From an uncultured Limimonas sp. (lineage in GTDB: Bacteria > Pseudomonadota > Alphaproteobacteria > Kiloniellales > Rhodovibrionaceae): DNA of 33,164 nt. The position numbers and the translations under genes are program-made. Below, piece by piece: positions 24,087 through 32,985 of the stretch. The stretch's first letter is position 1, and each line of letters begins with the position of its first letter. Location of the stretch: the NCBI GenBank assembly GCA_913055855.1, contig CAJXKW010000021.1:1-33164 (forward strand), given 5' to 3'. The notes below the pieces were generated by a model. The model saw only the letters and a program-made list of their open reading frames with translations. It ran no database searches and was not told where the DNA came from.

Positions 24087-25004
24087 TCAGCGCGTGGGAA
24101 CGGGGGTGTCGCCGCTGTAGTCGTAGAAGCCGCGGCCGGCCTTGCGACCGAGCCAGCCCGCCTCGACGTACTTCACCAGCAGCGGACAGGGACGGTACTT
24201 GCTGTCGGCGAGGCCGTCGTAGAGCACGTTCATCACGGCCAGACACGTGTCCAGGCCGATGAAATCGGCGAGTTCGAGCGGCCCCATGGGGTGGTTGGCG
24301 CCCAGGCGCATCGCCGTGTCGATGCTCTCCACGCTGCCCACGCCCTCGTACAGGGTGTAGACGCCCTCGTTGATCATGGGCAGCAGGATGCGGTTGACGA
24401 TGAACGCGGGGAAATCCTCGGCCACCGCCGGCGTCTTGCCCAGCGCGATGGCGAGGTCGCGGACCACCTGGAAGGTGCGGTCCTCGGTGGCGATGCCGCG
24501 GATCAGCTCGACCAGCTTCATCACCGGCACCGGGTTCATGAAGTGCATGCCCATGAACCGGCCCGGCCGGTCCGTGATCGAGGCCAGGCGCGTGATCGAG
24601 ATCGACGAGGTGTTGGTGGCCAGCGCGGCGTCCGCGCGCAGATGCGGCACCAGCGTCTTGAAGATCTTGCGCTTGACGTCCTCGTTCTCGGTCGCGGCCT
24701 CGATCACGAGGTCGCAATCGCCGAACATGGCGTAGTCGGTGCCCGTGTGGATCCGGGACAGCGCCTTGTCACGGTCGTCGCTGGAAATCCGGTCCTTGTC
24801 CACAGCCCGCTGCAGACGCTTGCCAATGTGGTTGACGCCGGTTTCCAAGTGCGAGTCGTCGACGTCGGCCAACCGGACGGTATAGCCCGACTGTGCCAGC
24901 ACCTGCGCGATGCCGCTGCCCATTTGCCCTGCGCCGATGACGCCGACCGTCTTGACGTCTTCGCTCGCGACGAGGGGCCCGTCTTCGTTTTTCAGTGCCG
25001 CCAT
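24087..25004 (-). CDS. hbd: 3-hydroxybutyryl-CoA dehydrogenase
   Basis: The 305-residue enzyme oxidises or forms (S)-3-hydroxybutyryl-CoA with NAD(P). The N-terminal Rossmann fold has GVIGAGQMGSGIA (Gly24, Gly26, Gly29). The active-site segment FMGMHFMNPVPVMKLVELI holds His154 and Glu166, with Asn157 close by, and NTSSISI lies at 131-137. The C-terminal dimer domain has AFIVNRILLPMINEGV and NHPMGPLELADFIGLDT. It lies 84 bases downstream of etfA on the same strand, and the pairing fits short-chain acyl-CoA oxidation or polyhydroxybutyrate-related metabolism. The ATG at 25004 gives an N-terminus about 15 residues longer than the shortest family members. FadB-type bifunctionality is excluded by the size. 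Confidence 0.93.
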   Translation of the reverse strand: MAALKNEDGPLVASEDVKTVGVIGAGQMGSGIAQVLAQSGYTVRLADVDDSHLETGVNHIGKRLQRAVDKDRISSDDRDKALSRIHTGTDYAMFGDCDLVIEAATENEDVKRKIFKTLVPHLRADAALATNTSSISITRLASITDRPGRFMGMHFMNPVPVMKLVELIRGIATEDRTFQVVRDLAIALGKTPAVAEDFPAFIVNRILLPMINEGVYTLYEGVGSVESIDTAMRLGANHPMGPLELADFIGLDTCLAVMNVLYDGLADSKYRPCPLLVKYVEAGWLGRKAGRGFYDYSGDTPVPTR

Positions 25005-25044
25005 GAATCCGTCCGGTTTGCCGTTGCTGGGAAGCGGGCGCGCC

Positions 25045-25067
25045 GGGCGCCGCCGTGCGCGGCGCCC
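25045..25067 (-). promoter_or_regulatory. Strong hairpin between etfA and hbd
   Basis: GGGCGCCGC (25045-25053) and GCGGCGCCC (25059-25067) form a perfect nine-base GC stem with loop CGTGC inside the 84-base etfA-hbd gap. No T run follows, so it is more likely an RNA stabiliser or partial attenuator than a full terminator. Confidence 0.5.
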
Positions 25068-25088
25068 GCTGTTCGCGCCCTTGGTCGG

Positions 25089-26036
25089 TCAGCCTTTGAG
25101 CGAGGCGATCTCCTTCTCGAACGCCGGCATCGCCTCGAAAAGGTCGGCGACCAGGCCATAGTCCGCCACCTGGAAGATGGGAGCCTCTTCGTCCTTGTTG
25201 ATCGCGGCGATGACCTTGGAGTCCTTCATCCCCGCGAGGTGCTGAATCGCGCCGGAGATCCCCACCGCGATGTAGAGGTCCGGGGCGACCACCTTGCCGG
25301 TCTGTCCCACCTGGTAGTCGTTCGGCACGTAGCCCGCGTCCACGGCCGCGCGGCTCGCGCCCACCGCGGCGCCGAGCTTGTCCGCGACCTGCTCCAGCAG
25401 GTGGAAGTTCTCGCCGCTGGCCATGCCGCGGCCGCCGGAAATCACGATCTTGGCTGTGGTCAGGTCGGGCCGGTCGGACTGCGTCAGCTCGCGGCCGACG
25501 TAGCTGACCATGCCCTGATCCGCCGGTGCGGCGATCTCCTCGACACCGGCGCTACCGCCTTCGGCCGCTTCGGCCTCGAACGCCGTGCTGCGAACGGTGA
25601 TCAGCTTGGGGCTGTCTTTGACGGTGGTGGTCGCAAACGCGTTGCCCGCGTAGATGGGGCGGCGGAAGGTATCGGCGGAGACCACGCCGCTGATGTCGCT
25701 GACCTGCTGGACGTCGAGCAGCGCCGCCGCACGCGGCATTACGTTCTTGCCAAAGCCCGAGGCCGGGGCGAAGACGTGGCTGTAGCTGGACGCCAGCTCG
25801 ACGACGAGGGGCGCCAGATTCTCGGCGAAGCCGTAGGCGAGGCTCTCGCCGTCGGCGTACAGCACCTTGCTGACGCCCGGCACGCCCGCGGCCGCATCGG
25901 CGGCCGCCCGGCAATTCGCGCCGGGCACCAGGACGTGGAGATCGCTGTCGCCCACCTGCTTCGCCGCTGCAATCGTGCTCAGCGTGCCCGCGGTGAGCTG
26001 GCTGTTGTCGTGTTCCGCGATGACCAGGACGCTCAT
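25089..26036 (-). CDS. etfA: Electron transfer flavoprotein alpha subunit
   Basis: The 315-residue subunit binds FAD and, with EtfB, passes electrons from acyl-CoA dehydrogenases to ETF-ubiquinone oxidoreductase. The N-terminal half ([24 protein letters not shown]) and the C-terminal FAD-binding half ([97 protein letters not shown]) are complete; the quoted blocks are spread over residues 200-300. EtfA normally follows etfB directly, but the upstream neighbour here is pduO and there is no room for etfB. A GAGGATGG precedes the ATG. A dyad at 26126-26144 may be its operator. Confidence 0.95.
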   Translation of the reverse strand: MSVLVIAEHDNSQLTAGTLSTIAAAKQVGDSDLHVLVPGANCRAAADAAAGVPGVSKVLYADGESLAYGFAENLAPLVVELASSYSHVFAPASGFGKNVMPRAAALLDVQQVSDISGVVSADTFRRPIYAGNAFATTTVKDSPKLITVRSTAFEAEAAEGGSAGVEEIAAPADQGMVSYVGRELTQSDRPDLTTAKIVISGGRGMASGENFHLLEQVADKLGAAVGASRAAVDAGYVPNDYQVGQTGKVVAPDLYIAVGISGAIQHLAGMKDSKVIAAINKDEEAPIFQVADYGLVADLFEAMPAFEKEIASLKG

Positions 26037-26125
26037 GACCCATCCTCGCTGTGGTCCGTGGTTGCACCTCGCTGCCCGGCGGCGCGACGCGCGGGCATGA
26101 AAGCGGCGGTTGCCCGGACCACGTT

Positions 26126-26144
26126 ATTGTGCTCTGCACAATAT
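26126..26144. promoter_or_regulatory. Dyad operator candidate upstream of etfA
   Basis: TATTGTGC (26126-26133) and GCACAATA (26137-26144) form a perfect eight-base inverted repeat with a three-base centre, 90 bases upstream of the etfA ATG. The size and symmetry suit a TetR-, MarR- or PhaR-like dimer. The regulator is not in the window. Confidence 0.5.
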
Positions 26145-26178
26145 GCGGCCCGGCGCAACCCTGTCAACGCCGCGGCAT

Positions 26179-26196
26179 CCCGCGGATCTCCGCGGG
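26179..26196 (-). terminator. Hairpin after the pduO gene
   Basis: CCCGCGG (26179-26185) and CCGCGGG (26190-26196) form a perfect seven-base stem with loop ATCT, 23 bases downstream of the pduO stop. No T run follows, so it is a weak terminator at best. If active it would make etfA-hbd a separate transcript. Confidence 0.4.
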
Positions 26197-26219
26197 TGCG
26201 GCCGTTGTTGTGCACCGGC

Positions 26220-26786
26220 TCACCGGTTGGCGCCGGGTTTCCAGAGAACGTCCCCCGCGCCGTTGTCGTTGACGTGGCGCGAGAGCACGTACAGCAGATC
26301 GGAGACGCGGTTGAGGTAGCGAACCGCCTCGGCGTTGAGTTCCTCTTCGGAGGCGAGCTCGCTCGCCTCGCGCTCGGCACGGCGCGCGATCGTCCGCGCC
26401 ATGTGCAGGTTCGCCGCAACGGCCGTGCCGCCGGGCAGGATGAAGGACTTCAGCGGCGCCAGGTTTTCGTTCAGCCGGTCGATCTCCTGCTCCAGCCATT
26501 CGACCTGGCCGGGCGTGACACGCAGCGGCGTATGCTTCGGGTTGCTCTGTTCCGGGGTGCACAGGTCCGCGCCGACGTCGAAGAGGTCGTTCTGGACGCG
26601 CTCCAGAAGCCGGTCGACTTCGCCCGCGTCCAGATGCAGGCGCGCCAGCCCGAGCGCGGCGTTGGCCTCCTCGACCGTGCCGTAGGCGGCGATGCGCGGG
26701 TTGAACTTGGCGACGCGCTGGCCCGTGCTCAGCGAGGTTTTGCCCGTGTCGCCGCCGCGCGTGTAGATCCGCGTGATGTTGACCAT
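26220..26786 (-). CDS. pduO: PduO-type ATP:cob(I)alamin adenosyltransferase
   Basis: The 188-residue enzyme moves an adenosyl group from ATP to cob(I)alamin to make coenzyme B12. The N-terminal ATP-binding stretch ITRIYTRGGDTGKTSLSTGQRV, YGTVEEANAALGLAR, FDVGADLCTP, FILPGGTAVAANLHMARTIARRAER and the closing YLNRVSDLLYVLSRHVND are the family signature of the trimeric PduO/MMAB type, distinct from CobA/BtuR. The length is normal. It is 55 bases downstream of the small membrane protein gene. In related bacteria this gene often stands in front of etfBA and hbd, possibly because of shared acyl-CoA metabolism, but here etfB is absent. Confidence 0.93.
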   Translation of the reverse strand: MVNITRIYTRGGDTGKTSLSTGQRVAKFNPRIAAYGTVEEANAALGLARLHLDAGEVDRLLERVQNDLFDVGADLCTPEQSNPKHTPLRVTPGQVEWLEQEIDRLNENLAPLKSFILPGGTAVAANLHMARTIARRAEREASELASEEELNAEAVRYLNRVSDLLYVLSRHVNDNGAGDVLWKPGANR

Positions 26787-26841
26787 CGGCCGTTCCCAGT
26801 CTGCCGTTGCCGGTGTGGTATCGGGCGGCGCGTCGGGCGCC

Positions 26842-27039
26842 TTATCCGCCGCCCAGGATGAAGGCGAGGGCCAGCAGCGCCAGGGCGATTCCCTGGAAGA
26901 TGATGCGCCAGCGCATCAAAGCGTTGCCGTACTTCTGGTTCGCCGCGCCGCCCCGGGCCATGACGATAAGCCCCGAGAACAGCACGCCCAGAGTCATCAA
27001 CAGGGCGATAGCGACCAGAATTGCAGCAAACGTGTCCAT
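26842..27039 (-). CDS. Small two-span membrane protein (HIG1-like / twin transmembrane)
   Basis: The 65-residue product has two hydrophobic segments (about 4-28 and 46-63) joined by a basic loop ARGGAANQKYGNALMRWRI. The loop resembles the HIG1 (hypoxia-induced) domain, which in mitochondria and alphaproteobacteria is tied to respiratory complex assembly or stability. It should lie in the inner membrane with both ends outside the cytoplasm or both inside. AGGGTG lies five bases before the ATG. Its place in front of pduO and the ETF gene is common in Rhodospirillales as I recall, and supports a respiratory role. Confidence 0.8.
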   Translation of the reverse strand: MDTFAAILVAIALLMTLGVLFSGLIVMARGGAANQKYGNALMRWRIIFQGIALALLALAFILGGG

Positions 27040-27208
27040 GCGGGCACCCTATACCGTGCCCGCGCGCCCGAGGCCAGAGTCGTTTGCGGCTGCGTGCCTG
27101 TGGTGGGGGTGCGCATATCGGGGGACCGGGGCGGCCATGCTTGTCATGTGGCACTCGGGAGACGTGGGCGCCCCGATGCTTCTCAACGCCCCGAGGGTAT
27201 GACATTCA

Positions 27209-27250
27209 TGCCATTTTGAATTTGATAGTGATGGCAAAAATGCCTAAAAT
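27209..27250 (+). promoter_or_regulatory. hicAB promoter with TGCC inverted repeats
   Basis: TTGATA (27222-27227) and TAAAAT (27245-27250) are 17 bases apart, an excellent housekeeping-type match. Inverted half-sites lie across it: TGCCAT at 27209-27214, ATGGCA at 27231-27236 and TGCC at 27241-27244. The arrangement would suit repression by the HicB antitoxin. The region is much richer in A and T than its surroundings. Confidence 0.65.
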
Positions 27251-27274
27251 AGATAGGATAAGCGCACGAACGCG

Positions 27275-27490
27275 ATGACCGGCAACGAGTTCCTCCAAGC
27301 GCTTCGCAAGACGGCGCGTCGAAATGGTGTGCCAGTCTGCGTGGACACGCGCCATGGCAAAGGGAGCCACGTTGTGGTGCACTACGGCGCCAACAAGACC
27401 ACCCTGAAAGATCGCCGGAAAGAGCTTCCGCGCCCGCTGCTGAAGAAGATGCTCCGCGATCTTGGACTTGCCGAAAATGACCTGAGGTAA
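27275..27490 (+). CDS. hicA: HicA-type mRNA interferase toxin
   Basis: The 71-residue product has the double-stranded-RNA-binding-like fold of HicA toxins, which cut mRNA and stop translation. TGNEFLQALRKTARR opens the first helix. The catalytic His32 stands in GKGSHVVVHYGANKTTLKDRRKELPRPLLKKMLRDLGL, where the GSH motif and the following strand are typical; the long block is residues 28-65. The length is normal. There is no clear ribosome-binding site; the predicted transcript start leaves a leader of about 18 bases. The antitoxin gene follows 54 bases downstream, in the standard toxin-first order. It looks intact. Confidence 0.88.
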   Translation: MTGNEFLQALRKTARRNGVPVCVDTRHGKGSHVVVHYGANKTTLKDRRKELPRPLLKKMLRDLGLAENDLR

Positions 27491-27544
27491 CGCCATCCGG
27501 TGCTGCATGGCAGTGCTGGTAGATGGTATTCGCGGAGGCCCGTC

Positions 27545-28243
27545 ATGACCGAATTCGTCTTTCCCGCGCAGCTGGAGTACGATCCCGAGAGCGGCGAGAC
27601 GATCGCGAGTTTCCCGGATGTGCCGGGCGCACACACTTCAGCGCCGACGCCAGGCGGCGACCAGAGTGAATTGCGCGCGCAGGCGGTGGATTGCCTGGAC
27701 GCGGCCGTGGGCGCCGCGATCGCCGAGGGCGATTCCCTGCCCGAGCCATCGCCGCCACGCCCGGCGGACCTTTTGGTGCCACTGCCCCTGCGCATGGCGG
27801 CGAAGCTGGCCCTTCACCACATCTGTCGGCGCAAGAACATCGGCCCGAGTGAGCTGGCCCGCCGGACGGGCCTCGACGTCAAGGAAGCCCACCGGCTTTT
27901 GGATCCGTGGCATCAGTCCAAGGTCGACCGGGTGGCCGACGTCGTGGCCCGACTCGGTGGTCCGGGCCTGACCCTGCGCCTACAGCCCGCGCCTGCGAAC
28001 GATCCGGTGGTCACTGTGGCTGGGTATGGTGACGCGTACCTTTCCACGGCGCAGGCGATGGTCCGCTACGGCTTGGCCGTCCCGGTCGATGGCACCTTCG
28101 GGCTCACGCCGGCCGGGCGCATGTACTACGCATTACCGCCCCAGCCCGGCGACCCGCATTGGACCGACCCCACCGACGCCGCGCCGGACCTGGCGGACGA
28201 CACCGAAACAGATGCCCACGACGCCTCTGCGCCCGGGATGTAA
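27545..28243 (+). CDS. hicB: HicB-type antitoxin with an extra C-terminal domain
   Basis: The 232-residue product neutralises HicA and probably represses the operon. Residues 1-75 are the HicB domain, a degenerate RNase H fold (FVFPAQLEYDPESGETIASFPDVPGAHTS, then QAVDCLDAAVGAAIAEGDSLPEPS). Residues 82-145 form a helix-turn-helix (AAKLALHHICRRKNIGPSELARRTGLDVKEAHRLLD, residues 85-120). Ordinary HicB proteins of this type end near residue 145. Here about 85 more residues follow: a stretch that may be a second small winged-helix-like unit (163-198, AQAMVRYGLAVPVDGTFGLTPAGRMYYAL) and an acidic tail rich in Asp and Pro. The ATG at 27545 follows GGAGG; the frame opens at 27500 but without similarity. 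Confidence 0.85.
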   Translation: MTEFVFPAQLEYDPESGETIASFPDVPGAHTSAPTPGGDQSELRAQAVDCLDAAVGAAIAEGDSLPEPSPPRPADLLVPLPLRMAAKLALHHICRRKNIGPSELARRTGLDVKEAHRLLDPWHQSKVDRVADVVARLGGPGLTLRLQPAPANDPVVTVAGYGDAYLSTAQAMVRYGLAVPVDGTFGLTPAGRMYYALPPQPGDPHWTDPTDAAPDLADDTETDAHDASAPGM

Positions 28244-28270
28244 CTCGGTGACGCGCCTTGCCGAAGAAGT

Positions 28271-28295
28271 GGCGGGTCCGCGTCGCGGACCCGCC
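28271..28295. terminator. Bidirectional terminator between hicB and gcvP
   Basis: GGCGGGTCCGCG (28271-28282) and CGCGGACCCGCC (28284-28295) are perfect 12-base arms around one base. The element lies between the converging hicB and gcvP genes, 27 bases from each end. TGATATATG follows on the plus strand. The near-zero loop means the inner pairs must open. Confidence 0.7.
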
Positions 28296-28322
28296 TGATA
28301 TATGCGATAGCTACGACCCGGA

Positions 28323-31220
28323 CTACTCCGCCGCCTCGCGGTAGGCCTCCACGGGCGGGCAGGTGCACACGAGGTGCCGGTCGCCCTGGACGTTGTCCAC
28401 GCGCCCCACCGGCGCCCAGTACTTCTCCGCGCGCTGGGCGGGCATGGGGAACGCGGCGAGGTCGCGGCTGTAGGGGTGGCGCCATTTCTCCGCCGTGAGG
28501 TGGCGCATGGTGTGCGGCGCGTTGACCAGCGGGTTGTCGCTGGCCGGCCAGGTGCCGTTGGCGACTTTGCGCGCCTCCTCGCGGATCTGGAGCATGGCGT
28601 CGCAGAACCGGTCGAGTTCCGCCTTGGATTCGCTCTCCGTGGGCTCGACCATGAGCGTCCCCGGCACCGGGAAGGACATCGTGGGCGCGTGGAAGCCGTA
28701 GTCGATCAGGCGCTTGGCGATGTCGTCCACGCCGATCCCCGCGTCCTCGACGATGGGCCGGGTGTCCACGATGCACTCGTGCGCCACGCGCCCGTTCTCG
28801 CCCGAATACAGGATGTCATACCCGGCGCGTAGGCGGTGCGCGACGTAGTTGGCGTTGAGCACCGCCACCTTGGTCGCCTTCTCCAGGCCCTCGGCGCCCA
28901 TCAGGGTGATGTACATCCAGGAAATGGGCAGGATACCGGCCGAACCCCACGGGGCGCCGGAGACCGCGCCGATGGCCTGCTCGCCGCCCACCTTGTCGGA
29001 CATGGGGTGCCCGGGCAGGAACGGCGCCAGATGCTCGGCCACGCCCACGGGCCCCACCCCGGGGCCGCCGCCGCCGTGCGGGATGCAGAACGTCTTGTGC
29101 AGGTTCATGTGGCACACGTCGGCGCCGAACCGCCCCGGGAACGCCACGTCGAGCAGGGCGTTCAGGTTCGCGCCGTCGAGATAGACCTGCCCGCCGCGTT
29201 CGTGGATGGTCGCGCAGATCTCCTTGACGTCCTGCTCGAACACGCCGTGCGTCGAGGGATAGGTGATCATCAGCCCCGCCAGCCGATCGGCGTGCTGGTC
29301 CGCCTTGGCGGTCAGGTCGGCGAGGTCGACGTTGCCCTGCGCGTCGCATTCGACGAGGACGACGTCCATGCCCGCCATCTTCGCGCTGGCGAAGTTGGTG
29401 CCGTGCGCGGATGTCGGAATGAGCACCTTGTCGCGCTGCTGCTCGCCGCGGCTGTGGTGATACGCCCGGATGACCAGCAGGCCGGTGTACTCGCCCTGGG
29501 CGCCCGAGTTGGGCTGCAGCGAGACGCTGTGGAAGCCGGTCAGCTTCGCCAGCATGCGCTCCAGCTCGCGCGCGAGCTGGACGTAGCCCTGCGCCTGCTC
29601 CGTCGGGACGAAGGGGTGCAGCTTGGCGAACTCGGGCCAGGAGATGGGCGCCATCTCGCTCGCCGCGTTGAGCTTCATGGTGCACGAGCCCAGCGGGATC
29701 ATGGCCCGGTCGAGCGCCAGGTCCCGGTCCTGCAGCCGGCGCAGGTAGCGCATCATCTCCGTCTCGGAGTGATAGCTGTTGAAGCAGGGGTGCGTCAGGA
29801 ACGGGCTCTGCCGGTCCAGGTTTGCGGGCAGGCCGTCGGGCGCGTCCGCCTCCAGCTCGGGCACGGTGAAGGCGATCATGTCCGAGCCGGCGAAAGCCTG
29901 CCACAGCCGGCGCAGCTCGTCCGGCTCCACGGTCTCGTCGAACGCCACGCCCAGGGTGTCGCGGTCGATATAGCGCAGGTTCAGGCCCTTGTCCGCGGCC
30001 CGCTGCCAGATCTCGTCGGCCAGGCCCTCCACCGGAACGGTCAGGGTGTCGAAGAAGCTCGCGTTCCGCGGCGGGAAGCCGATCTGCTTCAGGCCGTGGG
30101 CGAAGATCGCGGTCAGGCGGTGGACGCGCTGGGCGATCGTGGTCAGCCCCTCGGGCCCGTGCCAGCAGGCGTACAGCGCGGCCATGTTGGCCAGGAGAAC
30201 CTGCGCGGTGCAGATGTTGCTGGTCGCCTTCTCGCGCCGGATGTGCTGCTCGCGCGTCTGCAGCGCCATGCGCGCCGCCGGCTGGCCGTTGGTGTCCGTG
30301 GACAGCCCGATGATGCGCCCCGGCACGGCGCGCTTGTACCGGTCGTGGGTGGCGAAGAAGGCGGCGTGCGGCCCGCCGAAGCCCAGCGGCACGCCGAAGC
30401 GCTGGGAATTGCCCACGACGCAGTCCGCGCCCCAGTCACCGGGCGGGGTGAGCAGGGTCAGCGCCAGCAGGTCGCTCGTCACGGCGACGAGCGTGCCCTT
30501 TTCGTGCAGCTTCGACACCAGCGCGGTGTAATCCGGCACGTTGCCGCTGCTGCCCGGATAGCTGAGGAGCACGCCGTAGGGCTCGCGCTCGGGGAAGTCG
30601 GCCGGGTCGCCCACCTCGACCTCGAGGCCCAGCGGCTCCGCGCGCGTGCGCATGACCGCGATGGTTTGCGGGTGCGTGTCCGCGTCCACCAGGAAGAGGT
30701 CATTGCGCTTCTTCTTGGTGACCCGGTGGAGCATGGTCATGGCCTCGGCCGCCGCAGTCGCCTCGTCCAGCAGGGACGCATTGGCCAGGGTCATCCCGGT
30801 GAGGTCCATGGTCATCTGCTGGAAGGTCAGGAGCGTCTCCAGCCGGCCCTGGCTGATCTCCGCCTGATACGGCGTGTACGCGGTGTACCAGCCGGGGTTC
30901 TCCAGCACGTCGCGCTGGATCACCGGTGGCACCACGGTGTTGTAATAGCCCTGGCCGATCAGCGACTTGTTCAGGACGTTCTTGTCCGCCACGTCGCGCA
31001 GGTAGTTCAGCGCCTCGTGCTCGGTGTGGGTCGAGGCGAGCGGCAGCCGCCCGTGCTGGCGGATGGAATCGGGCACCGCCTGGGCGATCAGCTCGTCCAC
31101 ACTGTCCAGGCCCAGCGTGCGCAGCATCGCCGCGATTTCGGTCTCGCTGGGGCCGATGTGCCGGCGCACGAAGTCGCCGCGCTGGGACAGCTCGTTGAGA
31201 CTCCGGCGTCCTTCGGGCAT
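28323..31220 (-). CDS. gcvP: Glycine dehydrogenase (decarboxylating), P protein
   Basis: The 965-residue P protein uses pyridoxal phosphate to decarboxylate glycine and hands the aminomethyl group to lipoylated GcvH. It is the one-piece form, with both halves of the homodimeric type: [21 protein letters not shown] near the N-terminus, the [26 protein letters not shown] block in the middle, and the PLP site [19 protein letters not shown] in the second half; the quoted blocks come from separate places. The end, [20 protein letters not shown] then [10 protein letters not shown], is intact. Many bacteria split this protein into GcvPA and GcvPB; this one does not. It is the last gene of gcvT-gcvH-gcvP, 81 bases after gcvH. 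Confidence 0.96.
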   Translation of the reverse strand: MPEGRRSLNELSQRGDFVRRHIGPSETEIAAMLRTLGLDSVDELIAQAVPDSIRQHGRLPLASTHTEHEALNYLRDVADKNVLNKSLIGQGYYNTVVPPVIQRDVLENPGWYTAYTPYQAEISQGRLETLLTFQQMTMDLTGMTLANASLLDEATAAAEAMTMLHRVTKKKRNDLFLVDADTHPQTIAVMRTRAEPLGLEVEVGDPADFPEREPYGVLLSYPGSSGNVPDYTALVSKLHEKGTLVAVTSDLLALTLLTPPGDWGADCVVGNSQRFGVPLGFGGPHAAFFATHDRYKRAVPGRIIGLSTDTNGQPAARMALQTREQHIRREKATSNICTAQVLLANMAALYACWHGPEGLTTIAQRVHRLTAIFAHGLKQIGFPPRNASFFDTLTVPVEGLADEIWQRAADKGLNLRYIDRDTLGVAFDETVEPDELRRLWQAFAGSDMIAFTVPELEADAPDGLPANLDRQSPFLTHPCFNSYHSETEMMRYLRRLQDRDLALDRAMIPLGSCTMKLNAASEMAPISWPEFAKLHPFVPTEQAQGYVQLARELERMLAKLTGFHSVSLQPNSGAQGEYTGLLVIRAYHHSRGEQQRDKVLIPTSAHGTNFASAKMAGMDVVLVECDAQGNVDLADLTAKADQHADRLAGLMITYPSTHGVFEQDVKEICATIHERGGQVYLDGANLNALLDVAFPGRFGADVCHMNLHKTFCIPHGGGGPGVGPVGVAEHLAPFLPGHPMSDKVGGEQAIGAVSGAPWGSAGILPISWMYITLMGAEGLEKATKVAVLNANYVAHRLRAGYDILYSGENGRVAHECIVDTRPIVEDAGIGVDDIAKRLIDYGFHAPTMSFPVPGTLMVEPTESESKAELDRFCDAMLQIREEARKVANGTWPASDNPLVNAPHTMRHLTAEKWRHPYSRDLAAFPMPAQRAEKYWAPVGRVDNVQGDRHLVCTCPPVEAYREAAE

Positions 31221-31301
31221 GACCGCCTCCCGTGCGGTTTGTGGAACCCATCAGATGCGCCCCGCCTCGCGGGACGCGCCGCGCGCCCGAACGCCCGCCG
31301 A

Positions 31302-31679
31302 TCAGGCGTCGGCTTCGGCGTGTTTGGCGTAGGCGTCGGCGTCCATCAGCTCGTCGAGCTGGCTCGTGTCCGCGAGCTTGACCTTGTACATCCAGCCCGC
31401 ACCGGTTGGATCCTCGTTGACCTTCGCCGGCTCGTCGGCGAGCGCTTCGTTGACTTCCGTGACTTCGCCGCTGACGGGCGCATAGAGTTCGCTGGCCGCC
31501 TTCACGGACTCGACCGTGCCGACCTCGTCGCCCTGGTCGTGGCTCGCGCCCACTTCGGGCAGCTCGACGAACACGATATCGCCCAGCTGCTCCTGCGCGT
31601 GCTGGGTGATGCCCACGGTGCCCACACCGTCCGCGACGGTGATCCATTCGTGGTCCTGGGTGTAGTACGTGGTGCTCAT
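31302..31679 (-). CDS. gcvH: Glycine cleavage system H protein
   Basis: The 125-residue protein carries a lipoyl group that shuttles the aminomethyl intermediate between the P, T and L proteins. The lipoylated residue is Lys60 in [50 protein letters not shown] and [10 protein letters not shown] are the usual blocks; the long one is residues 10-44. The length is normal. GGGGGACGGAG lies just before the ATG. It sits between gcvT and gcvP, 97 bases after gcvT, and should share the riboswitch-controlled transcript. No gene for the L protein (Lpd) is in the window. Confidence 0.96.
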   Translation of the reverse strand: MSTTYYTQDHEWITVADGVGTVGITQHAQEQLGDIVFVELPEVGASHDQGDEVGTVESVKAASELYAPVSGEVTEVNEALADEPAKVNEDPTGAGWMYKVKLADTSQLDELMDADAYAKHAEADA

Positions 31680-31776
31680 GGCTCCGTCCCCCGTCCCTTT
31701 TCTGTGATGAGCTTCCCTGAATGTTCGCGCCGGGAACGTGTGTGCCGGCCGCGGTCCGGCGCGCGCCCCAGCGGAG

Positions 31777-32925
31777 CTAGCCGCTGGCGACCGTGCGATG
31801 CGCCACGAAGGGCAGCTTGACCACGCGGCACGGCCGCTGCTTGCCGCGCACCTGCGCGGCGATGTTCGTTTCCGGTGCGGCGTAATCGCGTTCGACGTAG
31901 CCCATGGCTACGGGCGCGCCCACGCTGGGGCCGTAGCCACCGCTGGTGACCACGCCGATCTCGGCGCCGCGTTCCGGGTCTACGAGCGTGGCGCCCTCGC
32001 GGACCGGCGCCTTGCCCTCGGGGCGCAGACCCACGCGCAGCCGCGCCGGCCCGCGCTCGCGCTCCGCGAGGATGGCGGCGGCGCCGGGGAAATCGGTCGC
32101 TTCGCGGCGGCGCTTGCCGACCGTCCAGAACAGCCGCGCCTGGGGCGGGGTTGTGTGCTCGTCCAGGTCGTGGCCGTACAGGCACAGCCCGGCCTCCAGG
32201 CGCAGGGTGTCGCGTGCGCCCAGGCCCACCGGTTTCACACCGGGCGAGTCCAGAAGGGCGCGGAAAACGGTCTCGGCTGCGTCGTCGGGTACGGAAATCT
32301 CGAAGCCGTCCTCGCCGGTGTAGCCGCTACGCGTGACCAGGGCGTCGGCGCCCAGAAGGTCCACCCGGCGTGCGGTCATGAACGCCATGTCGCGTACCGC
32401 CGGCGCGCGCTCGCCCAGGCTCTGCGCCGCCTCGGGCCCCTGAAGCGCGAGCAGCGCGCGCTCGGGCTGGGTGGTGAGCGTCGCCGTGTCGCCCAGGCAG
32501 GCGCGGATATAGGCGATGTCGACCTCCTTGCGCGCGGCGTTGAGCACCAGCACCAGCGTGTCCTGCGCATCCGGCTCGGCCGGGCGCGTGACCATGAGGT
32601 CGTCGACGATGCCGCCGTTCGCATTGAGCAGAAGGGTGTAGCGCATCCGCCCGGGCGCGAGCCCCTGGAGATCGGCGGGCAGCACGGCCTCGAGCGCGGC
32701 GTCCGCAGCCCTGGTGCCGGGACTGACCACGGCCTGGCCCATGTGCGAGACGTCGAAAAGGGCGGCGTGGCTGCGTGTGTGGAGGTGCTCGGCGACGATG
32801 CCCTCGGGATACTGCACCGGCATCTCGTAGCCGGCGAAGGGCACGAGCTTGGCGCCAAGTTCGCGGTGGATGTGGGTCAGCGGGGTCTGCGCGAGGTCGC
32901 CCGCGTCGCCCGTCGGATCGGCCAT
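31777..32925 (-). CDS. gcvT: Aminomethyltransferase (glycine cleavage T protein)
   Basis: The 382-residue enzyme releases ammonia from aminomethyl-GcvH and gives 5,10-methylene-tetrahydrofolate. The N-terminal folate-binding domain has [25 protein letters not shown] and [29 protein letters not shown] and [22 protein letters not shown] follow, and the C-terminal domain contains [18 protein letters not shown]. The length is usual. GGGAGG lies ten bases before the ATG at 32925. It is the first gene of the glycine cleavage operon, directly behind the glycine riboswitch, so glycine should switch the operon on. Confidence 0.96.
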   Translation of the reverse strand: MADPTGDAGDLAQTPLTHIHRELGAKLVPFAGYEMPVQYPEGIVAEHLHTRSHAALFDVSHMGQAVVSPGTRAADAALEAVLPADLQGLAPGRMRYTLLLNANGGIVDDLMVTRPAEPDAQDTLVLVLNAARKEVDIAYIRACLGDTATLTTQPERALLALQGPEAAQSLGERAPAVRDMAFMTARRVDLLGADALVTRSGYTGEDGFEISVPDDAAETVFRALLDSPGVKPVGLGARDTLRLEAGLCLYGHDLDEHTTPPQARLFWTVGKRRREATDFPGAAAILAERERGPARLRVGLRPEGKAPVREGATLVDPERGAEIGVVTSGGYGPSVGAPVAMGYVERDYAAPETNIAAQVRGKQRPCRVVKLPFVAHRTVASG

Positions 32926-32962
32926 GCCCTCGGGTCCTCCCGGTCACAAAGGGGCCACTCAG

Positions 32963-32982
32963 GCCGCACGCGCATGTGCGGC
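32963..32982 (-). promoter_or_regulatory. Expression-platform hairpin of the glycine riboswitch
   Basis: GCCGCAC (32963-32969) and GTGCGGC (32976-32982) form a perfect seven-base stem with loop GCGCAT, between the second aptamer and the gcvT ribosome-binding site. On the minus strand it is followed by CTGAGTGGCCCCTTTGTG. It could be a terminator or simply a spacer stem. Confidence 0.5.
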
Positions 32983-32985
32983 ACC

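Noticed and set aside
24291..26861. 856-codon plus-strand frame across hbd, etfA and pduO
   Set aside because: It spans three well-supported minus-strand genes and their gaps and shows only antisense-type composition.
28836..31820. 994-codon plus-strand frame opposite gcvP
   Set aside because: It is the reverse of gcvP and gcvH and has no domain signature.
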